Of a DNA stretch of 64,000 nucleotides, positions 38,389 through 47,298 are shown piece after piece. Every line of letters starts with the position of its first letter. Position 1 is the first letter of the stretch. The position numbers were made by a program, and so were the translations under genes. The DNA comes from Opitutus sp. GAS368 (GTDB taxonomy: Bacteria; Verrucomicrobiota; Verrucomicrobiia; Opitutales; Opitutaceae), in contig CAMDOF010000013.1 of NCBI GenBank assembly GCA_945903465.1, positions 1 to 64,000 on the forward strand, given 5' to 3'. Below the pieces are notes generated by a model that saw only the letters and a list, made by a program, of their open reading frames with translations, did no database searches and was not told the DNA's origin.

Positions 38389-40617
38389 ATGATCCGAAAA
38401 TCCGTTTTCGCTTTCAGCGCGCTCATCGTCGCGACAACCTTGGGCGCCATCGGCTACTGGATGCTGTTTTCTAGCTTCGCGCCCTGGGACGACGAAGGTT
38501 ACCTTCTCCTTTCCGCCCGCGAGCACTTCGCCCACGGCTCCCTCTACGATCGGACCTACAGCCAATACGGTCCCGCTTTTTATGGGGTGATGGATACATT
38601 CCAGCGTGCGCTCGGCGCCCCCGTCGATCACACCTCCGCACGATTCCTCACGCTCGCATTCTGGCTCGGGGCATCCGGTCTTAGCGCGTCGTTGGTGTGG
38701 CGTGGCACGGCCTCACGCAGCCTCAGTCTGTTCACCCTAGCCGCCACGTTCCTTTACCTGTATTTCATCATCGACGAGCCTTTTCATCCCGGCTCGTTAA
38801 TTTTTTTTATGCTGGCTGCGTCACTCGCCGTCATAACCCGTCAACTGGCCGCGGGCAAAATCGCCGCAGCGGCGGCCGTGGCCGGCGGCACCGCAGCGTT
38901 TCTCTTCCTGACTAAGATAAACGTCGGGGCCCTCTACCTTTCCGCGATGACCGGTTGGGCGATTCTCCACGCGCCCTCAAAATCCCAGCGCCGTATCGTC
39001 GGCCCGGCCGTCGCCGGCATTTTCATTCTGCTCGCGGGGGCGTTGATGTACGCACTGCTGAACCAGAGCTGGGTGCAGATCTACCTCGCAGTATTTTCCG
39101 GAGGAGCCCTCGCCCTCGTCATCACGATGAAAAGTGAACCTTTGGTCGGGCGACGCGAAGCTGGATGCTTTCTGGCCGCCGGCTTGGCCGTCGGAGCAGC
39201 CCTAATCACCTTCATCCGGCTGCGAGGCACATCGTGGGCCCACCTGCTGGACGGAGTCCTGCTCGGCCCACTCCGCCATTCCGGTAGTTATTCCTATCCA
39301 GTGGACTGGCGGCCCGGCACTCTCCTCGTCACCGGACTTTCCCTCACCCTGGCCATCGCTCATCCTTGGATCTGCCGGCGCTTTTCGAACGAATCGGGGG
39401 ATCGGTTGATCGTATTCCTGCGACTGGTTTTGATGGCCGCGCTGCTGGCGGGATTCGCGGTGCTCATGAATCTCCGCGCGGTGGGCGCAATTTTCAGCTA
39501 CGTCGCGCCCTTGATTTGGATTTGGGTGATTCCGCTCACGACAGTGCGGCTGCCACCTTCCGCCCACACTTCGCGCGGCCTGATCGCGACCATTTTGCTG
39601 CTCCAGTATCTGCATGCTTATCCCATCGGCGGTAGCCAGGAGAGTTGGGCCACCTTCCTTTTCATCCCGCTGGCCGCACTCGGCATGGGCGAGGTCCGGC
39701 TTTGGTTGGCGGGCCGTCACTCGGCGGATGGACCACTCATCGCTCGATGGTCAGGAATTCGCGTGGCGATCATGATCGTGGTAATCGCCAAAGTGGGATT
39801 CACCGCGGTGGTGGCGCAGCGCAAATATGCGGCCGGCTCCGCCTTGAATCTGCCAGGGGCAACCCTCCTCCATCTGCCCGAGTCGCAGAGCGCCAGTTAC
39901 CGTATCCTGGCACTGAACGCCGCCGTTCACGCGGACACGCTGTTTTCACTCCCTGGCCTGTTCAGTTTCAACCTCTGGACCGATCTGCCAACGCCAACCC
40001 GGAAAAACACCACCATCTGGTTTTCCCTCCTGCATACGGAAGAGCAGAGGGATATCATCAGCGTGCTGGCACAGACCCCACGCGCCTGCCTGATCGTACA
40101 CCACGGACTCATCGCGCAGATGCAGGCCAACTCTCTTCCGCTTAAGGGGGAGCTGTGGGACTATATTCACCAAAATTTCCGCACGACGTTCCAGTCGGAC
40201 AGTTTAGCCTTTTGGGTGCATAAGGGGCGCGCGATCGCACCGTTCAACGTGGCCACAGTCAGCCAGCGAACTCAACCCGACCCAACTCGCCATCTAGCCG
40301 ATACCCAGCTGGAGTTTTGCCTTGTTCACGATGGCACCGCGATCGCTGCGATTGAAATGCGGACCGGGCTGCCCCAGCAACCCGCCACTTACATTCTCAA
40401 TGCAACTAATGCCGAGGCGAGTATTTCGGACATCACTAGCTCGGGCCAGATGCTGACGGCGCCGGTGAAGGTCGACTGGCCTCTGCGCAGGAGCGGACTC
40501 CTCCGAGTGTTTATTCGTTTCGATGCCAACGATCGCAACTTGCGGCCTGATTCAACCATACTTTATCTGAAAAATCAGCAGGGTGAAAAGTTGGGAGAAA
40601 TAAAAATCGGACAATGA
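38389..40617 (+). CDS. large membrane protein, GT-C-like glycosyltransferase candidate
   Basis: 742 residues with about 10-12 membrane helices in the first 450 and a soluble C-terminal part of about 280. The first periplasmic loop carries PWDDEGYLL, and acidic residues in this place are typical of polyprenyl-phosphate-sugar-dependent GT-C enzymes (PMT/ArnT-like). A second loop reads SQYGPAFYGVMD. The C-terminal domain has beta-rich character and no family match by eye. It probably transfers a sugar outside the membrane, or is a structural relative without activity. It stands alone; after it 320 bp (40618-40936) hold nothing recognised. Confidence 0.6.
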   Translation: MIRKSVFAFSALIVATTLGAIGYWMLFSSFAPWDDEGYLLLSAREHFAHGSLYDRTYSQYGPAFYGVMDTFQRALGAPVDHTSARFLTLAFWLGASGLSASLVWRGTASRSLSLFTLAATFLYLYFIIDEPFHPGSLIFFMLAASLAVITRQLAAGKIAAAAAVAGGTAAFLFLTKINVGALYLSAMTGWAILHAPSKSQRRIVGPAVAGIFILLAGALMYALLNQSWVQIYLAVFSGGALALVITMKSEPLVGRREAGCFLAAGLAVGAALITFIRLRGTSWAHLLDGVLLGPLRHSGSYSYPVDWRPGTLLVTGLSLTLAIAHPWICRRFSNESGDRLIVFLRLVLMAALLAGFAVLMNLRAVGAIFSYVAPLIWIWVIPLTTVRLPPSAHTSRGLIATILLLQYLHAYPIGGSQESWATFLFIPLAALGMGEVRLWLAGRHSADGPLIARWSGIRVAIMIVVIAKVGFTAVVAQRKYAAGSALNLPGATLLHLPESQSASYRILALNAAVHADTLFSLPGLFSFNLWTDLPTPTRKNTTIWFSLLHTEEQRDIISVLAQTPRACLIVHHGLIAQMQANSLPLKGELWDYIHQNFRTTFQSDSLAFWVHKGRAIAPFNVATVSQRTQPDPTRHLADTQLEFCLVHDGTAIAAIEMRTGLPQQPATYILNATNAEASISDITSSGQMLTAPVKVDWPLRRSGLLRVFIRFDANDRNLRPDSTILYLKNQQGEKLGEIKIGQ

Positions 40618-40936
40618 AAATTCCGGTTAAAATCCAAGCCGCCCACTGGGCAAGCATCGGCGTCCACTTGATCGGGTGGTGAAATTTAAAAGAGATTTCA
40701 GCTTATTCCCGCTATTTCCTTCCTGTTCTGGTCGCCGGCGCGACCCACCGCCACCCTGCCTTCATTCACCCTTGCTTCTGCACCGCAGAGACGGGACCAG
40801 CCCGCAGACCGCAGAGGAATCATGTAACCATTTTTTAACTACGATCGACCTGGCTATGAGGGGATCGCTCCCGCCATCCATTGATAAAAAACGGCATCCA
40901 CTTTCACGAAATAGCTCGATGCAGAACCCTCCGCCG

Positions 40937-41508
40937 CCCGCGCCGCCGTCATCGACCCGCGAGACGACTTCGATCAGACTGGCTGCGCATGGCCGCGCGC
41001 ACCCGTCGATCCCGCGGACGCGCCTGGGCGAGGAGAGTTGTTTACCGACGACTAATCCCAGCCCAACGCCGCCGCGAGCGAACCGGTCTTCTGGACGGAG
41101 CCCACCCGCCCCGTCCGCCCCGACGACCAGAGCCACCTCTCCGCCGACCCCGCCCGACCGTCCCGCCGACCCTGCCCAAGCCGCCCCCACCGCTGGCGAC
41201 GTGCCAGCCGGCGCACCGGAGCCTGCCTGGAATTTTTTTAAAATGCTCGCGCCTTGACCCCGACCGATCCGGAGGCCTGCATCCGCGCAACCTCCCACCC
41301 GCCATGATTGCCCCCAAACGGCAAGCCGCGCCTCGCTTCGCACCCGCCACCCCCTCCTTCCGCCCCCGCCGTTCCCCGCCCCAAGTCCCCAACATCATCC
41401 GAGCCCGCCGCCATCTCAAAATCGACTCATTTACCCCTGACTCATCCAAATTCCACCATACCCCCACCCTTAAACCCCTCTCGCCCGCAAATCCAGTTTC
41501 CTGGCAAT
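40937..41508 (+). pseudogene. 3' remnant of a second IS91-like transposase element
   Basis: From about 40937 the DNA matches 1575-2100. The frame reads AAVIDPRDDFDQTGCAWP, APVDPADAPGRGELFTDD then a stop, followed by ASEPVFWTEPTRP as in the first copy. Only the transposase tail and 3' non-coding region are left. The segment ends precisely at the shared terminus CCTGGCAAT. Divergence from copy 1 is clear (substitutions, small indels, a premature stop), so it is an old copy. Confidence 0.8.
41472..41508 (+). repeat. one-ended repeat, copy 5 (terminal part)
   Basis: Ends CGCAAATCCAGTTTCCTGGC then AAT, preceded by AAACCCCTCTCGCC. This is the right end of the second IS91-like remnant, so the terminal sequence belongs to the transposase-bearing family. 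A TonB receptor starts 105 bp further right. Confidence 0.85.
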
Positions 41509-41612
41509 AGTATTCTGCCGACCGTGCCCTCGGCTACGCCAATCCCCGCAACGGACGACTCTCCGCCGGCACCCCGTTCGGATCGACAGACAACTCCTTC
41601 CTTTCCTTCCTC

Positions 41613-44600
41613 ATGAACTTTCTCCCGGCCGTCCCAGGCCTCTCGTGTCGCGTTGCGCCCCAGCCTTCGTTCGCGCCGCTTCGCCTCTTCGCCCTGCTGT
41701 GGGTTGGACTTCTGGTGACCGGCCTGTCGGTTCGCGCGCAGCAACCGGCTGAGACCGGTGTCATTACGGGGCGGATCTTCAATCCGGCCCAGGGCGAATA
41801 CCTCCGCAACGCCGAGGTGAGAATCGCCGGCGGGCCCGCAGCCGTGTCGGAGAGCGGCGGCCTTTACCGGCTCTCCGGTGTCACGCCAGGCGAGGTCACC
41901 CTCGTCGTCACCTACACCGGCTACCAAAGCGCGACTGCCGTCGTGCGCGTGTTGCCAGGAGCACCGGTGACGCGCGATTTCGAGCTCACGAGTTCGCTGC
42001 AAGGTCTGGCGGCCGGCGGGACGGTGAGACTCGATGCGTTCGTCGTCTCCAGCCAGCGCGAGGGCAACGCGAAAGCGATCATGGAACAGCGCAACTCGAT
42101 GAATATTACGAACAGCGTTTCCTCCGACGTGTTTGGCGATGTCGCCGAGGGCAATGTCGGTGAGTTCCTCAAGCATCTGCCCGGCGTGAACTACGATTCG
42201 ACCGACGGCACGGTGCGCTATGTGTCGTTGCGGGGCATGGGGTCTGAATACGCCGGGGTGACGGTCGACGGCATGAATTTTCCCAGCGCGGACGCGAACG
42301 CCTCCGCGGGCCGCGCGTTCAGTTTCGAACAGGTGTCGCTCAGCGCGATGGAGTCGATCGAGATTTCCAAGACGATCAGCGCCGATGTCGACGCCAGTTC
42401 GCCGGCGGGCACGATCAACCTGAAGACCAAGCGCGCCTTTGACCGCGCCGGCCGGCGCATCTCGGCCTCGGCCAGCCTCACCGGGCAATCGGACCAGTTC
42501 ACGCTGCGACGGAACTACGGCCCCGGCGACGATCGGTCGCGCAAGATTTTTCCCAGCGCCCAATTCGAATACTCCGACCTCTTCCTGAACAAGCGCCTCG
42601 GCCTCGTCATCGGCGTGAGCGAGTCGAATTCCTATCTCCAACGGGCGCCGACCACGATGACGTACAACTACACGCCGACGGCGGCCTCGCCCGATCCGAT
42701 TGCGCTCACGGCCATCACCGCGCAACAAATCCACCAGACGGTGGAGCGCTTTGCCTCGTCCCTGACGGCCGACTTCAAGGCGACGCCGCATCTCGTGCTC
42801 TCGTTGAGCGTGATGTACAACCACTCCGACGTGTGGTCGGGTCAGCGCACGGCGACCTTCAACACCGGGGCGCGCACCACTCAGGTCGCGGGCGCCAATA
42901 CGCTCACGAATTTCTCGACCACCGCCAACGGGAGCTTCACGATCGATCCGCAGGGCGTGGCCAAGGTCGGCAACGGCAAATCCTACGTGCCGCGCTTCGA
43001 ATACACCCGCGGCGACCTGACGGTGGAAGGGCGCTTCGGCATCTCCGATTCCGTCAGCGGTTACGATCCGATGAAGTATCGCGACTCCGTTTTTTCCCCG
43101 GGTGTCCAGACGCTCGCCAACGTGCGCTTCAGCGCGGTCCGCTCCGCCTTGAACAACGGCGACTGGAAGATCACGCAGACCACCGGCGGGGACTGGAACA
43201 ACGGCGCCCTCTTCACCTCGCCGGCGATCATCGTGAACGACGGCCGTTATGCCGACGACAAACTCTACACCGGCGAAGGCATCGCCACGTTTCGCACCCG
43301 CCAAATTCTCCCAGTGATCTGGAAGGCCGGAGCCAAGTGGAAGCGCGAGGTCCGCGATTTTCAAAACCGGCGCGCGGCGTCGTTCTACAATTATACGGGG
43401 CCCGGTGCCGGCGTCGGCGTCTGGCGCGACGACCGCTCGCGGCTAACCTTGGATTTCAGCGAGCAGAACCTCTTCATCACGTCCAACGGCGGCGGTGGCG
43501 TGTTCCTGCCCGACATCATGAAAGTGGCGGAGACGTTTCGGGCGCACCCGGAATATTTCACGTCGTCGATGACCGGCACCGACTTCTACAACGCCACCGT
43601 CGCGAACGCGAAACAGTATCAGGAGGACATCCATTCGCTCTACCTGATGGGGACGACAAAGATGGGGAGGTTGAACCTGCGCGCGGGGGTGCGGCGCGAG
43701 GAGACCGCCACCGATTCGCTGGAGTTCGATGCGCGGTCCTCCCGCGAGGTCGCGGCCGCGGGGTTCGCTGTCTCTGCGGGACGCGCGACCACGATCCCGG
43801 GTGTGCAATACCAGTTCATGTCGCGGCCGCGCGTTCATCGTCTCGGAAATTACGACAATCTCTTTCCCAGTGCTTCGGCGAAATACCCTCTCACGCGCAC
43901 CCTCGACCTGCAGGTCGGGGTGAGCAAGACGGTCAAGCGGCCGCAGTTTGGCGACGTGGCCGGCGTGTGGGTGATCAACGACGACACGCTCACCATCACC
44001 GCGCCCAACGCGAATCTGAAGCCCGAGACCTCGACCAACACTTCCGTGCGCCTCGCCCAATACTTCGAGCCCGTCGGCCTCGTGGCGGTTAATTTTTTCC
44101 AGAACGACATCCAGGGCCTCCACCTCGCCAACACACGCATCAGCGGCTCTCAGTTCAACGCCGACAACCCGAGCTACGACAATTACACCTTTGTCACCAC
44201 CGCGCAGAGCGCCAACAACGTCCGCTTGCGCGGCATGGAGGTGGAGTACAGCCAGAGTCTCTCATTCTTGCCGCTGCCGTTCAAGGGTCTGGGGGTGCGC
44301 GCCAGCTACACGCGCAACTACGCCCAGGTCATCGTCGCCAACATGACGCCCCACTTGGTTTCGGCCGGTCTCACCTATGCCCGCGGTCGTACCAACGTCT
44401 ACGCCAACATGAACTGGGCCTCGTCGCGCCCCACCATCGCGAGCGGCACCCAATACCAGCGGCACCGGATCAACATCGACGTCGGCGGCTCGTACCGGCT
44501 CACCGCGCGGCTGAACGCATTCTTTTCCGTGCGCAACATTCTCAACCAGCCATTCATCCTGATGGAGCACGTCGGCAATAATCCGGACGTCGCGCGGTTC

Positions 44601-44651
44601 TACCAAAAATTCGGCGTCACCCCGACGCTCGGCGTGAAAACCACGTTTTGA
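41613..44651 (+). CDS. TonB-dependent outer-membrane receptor
   Basis: 1012 residues. Signal peptide to about 42 (LLVTGLSVRAQQ), regulatory beta-sandwich (ETGVITGRIFNPAQGEYLRN), VRLDAFVVSSQREGNAKAI before the plug, plug with FLKHLPGVNYD and VSLRGMGSEYAGVTVDGM, and a barrel to LGVKTTF. It is preceded by a copy of the one-ended repeat and followed after 45 bp by an FAD oxidoreductase, probably in the same operon, then a broken sulfatase. The set looks like a small substrate-use module; the substrate is unknown but sulfated glycans are suggested. Confidence 0.88.
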   Translation: MNFLPAVPGLSCRVAPQPSFAPLRLFALLWVGLLVTGLSVRAQQPAETGVITGRIFNPAQGEYLRNAEVRIAGGPAAVSESGGLYRLSGVTPGEVTLVVTYTGYQSATAVVRVLPGAPVTRDFELTSSLQGLAAGGTVRLDAFVVSSQREGNAKAIMEQRNSMNITNSVSSDVFGDVAEGNVGEFLKHLPGVNYDSTDGTVRYVSLRGMGSEYAGVTVDGMNFPSADANASAGRAFSFEQVSLSAMESIEISKTISADVDASSPAGTINLKTKRAFDRAGRRISASASLTGQSDQFTLRRNYGPGDDRSRKIFPSAQFEYSDLFLNKRLGLVIGVSESNSYLQRAPTTMTYNYTPTAASPDPIALTAITAQQIHQTVERFASSLTADFKATPHLVLSLSVMYNHSDVWSGQRTATFNTGARTTQVAGANTLTNFSTTANGSFTIDPQGVAKVGNGKSYVPRFEYTRGDLTVEGRFGISDSVSGYDPMKYRDSVFSPGVQTLANVRFSAVRSALNNGDWKITQTTGGDWNNGALFTSPAIIVNDGRYADDKLYTGEGIATFRTRQILPVIWKAGAKWKREVRDFQNRRAASFYNYTGPGAGVGVWRDDRSRLTLDFSEQNLFITSNGGGGVFLPDIMKVAETFRAHPEYFTSSMTGTDFYNATVANAKQYQEDIHSLYLMGTTKMGRLNLRAGVRREETATDSLEFDARSSREVAAAGFAVSAGRATTIPGVQYQFMSRPRVHRLGNYDNLFPSASAKYPLTRTLDLQVGVSKTVKRPQFGDVAGVWVINDDTLTITAPNANLKPETSTNTSVRLAQYFEPVGLVAVNFFQNDIQGLHLANTRISGSQFNADNPSYDNYTFVTTAQSANNVRLRGMEVEYSQSLSFLPLPFKGLGVRASYTRNYAQVIVANMTPHLVSAGLTYARGRTNVYANMNWASSRPTIASGTQYQRHRINIDVGGSYRLTARLNAFFSVRNILNQPFILMEHVGNNPDVARFYQKFGVTPTLGVKTTF

Positions 44652-44696
44652 TTGGGGCGGCACCCCCGGCCCGGCAGCGCTTGAAACCCACTCACC

Positions 44697-46037
44697 ATGA
44701 AACGTCGCACCTTCATCTCCAGCATCGGCGCCGTGTCCGCCACCACCGTCTTGCCGGGCGCAGAATCGCCGCCGGTCCTCCGCACGATCGATGCCGACGT
44801 GCTCGTCATCGGCGGCGGGACGGCGGGGACCATCGCGGCCGTCCAGGCGGGCCGGCTCGGGGCGCGCACTGTCCTGGTCGAATCGGGCAGCCAGCTCGGC
44901 GGAACCACCACGACGGCGGGCGTTGATTTTCCCGGCCTGTTTCACGCCTGGGGCAAACAGGTCATCGCCGGCATCGGCTGGGAACTTGTGACGGAGGCGG
45001 TGAAACTGAATAGCGACGATCTGCCGGATTTTTCCAAACCAACCGGACCCCAGCACTGGCGGCATCAGGTCCGCATCTGTGGCGCTCTCTACGCCGCACT
45101 TGCGGAGGAGGCCTGCGGGAAAGCCGGTGTCCAGCTCCGCTATTATGAGTTTCCCCAGACGGTCACGGCGGCACCGGGCGGCTGGCGCGTGCGATTGGCC
45201 GGCAAGGGCACGAGCGTCGACGTGGTGGCGAAACAAGTGATCGACTGCACCGGCAACGCGTCGGTGATCGGCCTGGCCGGCCTGCCGCGCCAGCGCGAGA
45301 AAACGCGGCAGCCGGGCACGCTGATTTATCGGCTGGGCGGTTATGATCTGGCGACGACGGACATGAACGCGCTGCAGGCGAAACTGACCTCGGCCCGGAA
45401 GTCGGGCGCACTGAAGCCGACCGACATCAACGGGACCATTGCGGGATTTTTGGCCAAGGGCGGCGAAAGTGGAAATCACATTCCCGGCGCCGACTCGTCG
45501 ACGTCCGAGACCCACACCGAGACGAACATTCGCGGCCGCCAAGCGCTGCTGCGGGTGCTGCGTTTTCTCAAAGCAGAACCGGCGTTCGCCCTGATGAATA
45601 TCGAGCGCCTGCAAACCGAGGCGGGCATCCGCGAGACGTTTCGCATCGAGGGCGAGACGACCGTCATGCATGGCGATTACACGTCCGGCCGGGTGTTCTC
45701 GGATGCGGTGGCCCATTCCTTTTATCCGATCGATCTGCACTACGAGGGCGGCGTGAAACCCAAGCATCTGGACGAGGGCATCGTGCCGACGATTCCGCTG
45801 GGCGCGCTGATCCCGAAAAATAGCAAGAACCTCATGGTCGCCGGCCGCTGCCTCAGCAGCGACCAATTGGCCAACTCAGCGCTGCGCGTGCAGGCCTCGT
45901 GTATGGCCATGGGCCAGGCCGCCGGCGTCACGGCCGCCCTCGCGGCGCGCACGGGCACCACGCCCTTGCAAGTGTCCCTCGGTGACATCCGGCGCGAGTT
46001 GCGCCGACACGGCGCGATTGTCCCGAAAACCGGATAG
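44697..46037 (+). CDS. FAD-dependent oxidoreductase, Tat-type signal
   Basis: 446 residues. N-terminal KRRTFISSIGAVSA resembles a Tat or lipoprotein-like export signal. The FAD fold begins DADVLVIGGGTAGTIAAVQA, followed by ESGSQLGGTTTTAG, a pattern seen in FAD-dependent oxidoreductases (PF12831 type) found next to glycan-degradation genes. The C-terminal FAD loop is NLMVAGRCLSSDQLANSALR. It probably oxidises a sugar or similar substrate in the periplasm. It follows the TonB receptor by 45 bp. Confidence 0.83.
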   Translation: MKRRTFISSIGAVSATTVLPGAESPPVLRTIDADVLVIGGGTAGTIAAVQAGRLGARTVLVESGSQLGGTTTTAGVDFPGLFHAWGKQVIAGIGWELVTEAVKLNSDDLPDFSKPTGPQHWRHQVRICGALYAALAEEACGKAGVQLRYYEFPQTVTAAPGGWRVRLAGKGTSVDVVAKQVIDCTGNASVIGLAGLPRQREKTRQPGTLIYRLGGYDLATTDMNALQAKLTSARKSGALKPTDINGTIAGFLAKGGESGNHIPGADSSTSETHTETNIRGRQALLRVLRFLKAEPAFALMNIERLQTEAGIRETFRIEGETTVMHGDYTSGRVFSDAVAHSFYPIDLHYEGGVKPKHLDEGIVPTIPLGALIPKNSKNLMVAGRCLSSDQLANSALRVQASCMAMGQAAGVTAALAARTGTTPLQVSLGDIRRELRRHGAIVPKTG

Positions 46038-46081
46038 ACGCCGCCGCGGATGGCGGCACGCCACTATCCTGCGACTTCCTC

Positions 46082-46975
46082 TTGACCCGAAACCGTCGTC
46101 GCACCCTGCGGATTTCGTTCCCCATTCTCGCGACTCCGCTGCTTCTCACGATTCTCCTTTCGGTTGCCCTGGCGGGAACCGCGCCCCCTTCCGCGCCGCC
46201 GAACCTGGTGATCAACAGGGTCGACGACAGGGGCCTGCGGGCGTCAGCTGTTTCCGCAACCCCTCCTTCAAGACCCCGCCCATCGACCGACTCGCCGTCG
46301 AGGGCAGGCGGCTCACGGACTTTCACTCGTCGGGTGCCGTCTGCTCACCGACCCGAGCCGGGGCGATGACCGGCCGCTATCAACCGCGCGCGGGCATCGA
46401 AGCGGTCATCCACCCCGCGAGCACGCACACCGAATATCCCGGGTCCGCAAAAAAGTGAGGTCACGTTGGCGGAACAGTCGAAGACCGTCGGGTACGCCAC
46501 GGGCATCATCCGCCAATAGCATCTCGGCTATCCCCAGAACTCGGAGGACGATCACCCGCAGAACCACGGCTTCAACGAGTTCATCGGCTATGACCGCGGT
46601 AACATCGATTTCGTCAGCCCTGTCGGCGACCACCTGCCGCACGATTGGTGGCACGGTCGCGTCAACCCACCGGAGGAGAGCGACGCCACCGACCTGATCA
46701 ACCGTTATGCGGTGGAGTTCATCGATCGGCATTACGACCGTCCGTTCTGCCGCTATGTGCCGCATCTCGCGATTCATAATCGGTTCATAATCGGGGGCAG
46801 GTGCGGGACGACCCGGCGCAGCGAGCGGAACAGGCGTGGAAACGCCGCCGGCCGGCCAACGATCAGGAGCGCATCGAAAATTTCGCGGCATGCTGCGGCC
46901 GCTCGACGAAGGGGCTGGGTAAATCCTCCAAGCGTTGCCAAGGCACGGGATCGACCACCCCCCCTGATGCTTTCC
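46082..46975 (+). pseudogene. S1-family sulfatase, broken and 3'-truncated
   Basis: Recognisable blocks in shifting frames: PPNLVINRVDDRG (metal site, normally ADD), FKTPPIDRLAVEGRRLTDFH, SSGAVCSPTRAGAMTGRYQP (the C-x-P-x-R formylglycine motif with Cys), HGFNEFIGYDRGNIDF, and MLRPLDEG. There are stop codons (after VKK-like SAKK, after GIIRQ, after LDEGAG) and at least two frameshifts. The C-terminal half is absent; the homology stops about 10 bp before a repeat end. It is a dead formylglycine sulfatase that once belonged with the TonB receptor and oxidoreductase. Confidence 0.85.
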
Positions 46976-46984
46976 CTCGCGGAC

Positions 46985-47017
46985 ACCCTCCCCCCGCCAA
47001 TCCAGTTTCCTAGCAAT
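46985..47017 (+). repeat. one-ended repeat, copy 6 (33 bp)
   Basis: Only ACCCTCCCCCCGCCAATCC and AGTTTCCTAGCAAT remain, matching the last 33 bp of the family with one small deletion. Its left flank is the broken sulfatase; its right flank is unrelated. This is the shortest copy and shows that the right end is the constant part. Confidence 0.75.
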
Positions 47018-47107
47018 TAATAATGGCAGCGTCTGGGCTTGGGCCACGATCATCCAGTCGCATTCCGCGACGGATGCCTAGATCGCGATCAACCTTAGAC
47101 GCTCACC

Positions 47108-47150
47108 GAAGCGTCCGTGGTCACCGAAGCGTCCGTGGTCATCGAAGACT
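47108..47150. repeat. 18-bp tandem direct repeat
   Basis: The unit TCACCGAAGCGTCCGTGG occurs in two perfect copies followed by a partial TCATCGAAG. It lies in a 280-bp gene-free stretch between copy 6 of the one-ended repeat and the TPR gene. No function is evident. Confidence 0.7.
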
Positions 47151-47166
47151 TACGCGGCGCAGGGAG

Positions 47167-47234
47167 GGGTCAGGGTGAAACTTGCAACCAAATCAACCGG
47201 CTTCAGGGATTTGTTTCAGGTTTCACGCTGACCC
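47167..47234. repeat. 22-bp imperfect inverted repeat
   Basis: Arms 47167-47188 (GGGTCAGGGTGAAACTTGC) and 47213-47234 pair at 19 of 22 positions around a 24-bp centre. No T tract flanks it on either side, so it is not a usual terminator. It could be a miniature element end or a REP-type hairpin. It lies 65 bp beyond the stop of the leftward TPR gene. Confidence 0.55.
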
Positions 47235-47298
47235 GTCGGCAAATCCCCGTGACCCCGAGGCCTTCCAGCCCGTCGCGCGCTTCGTGGGTTTCGCGGTC

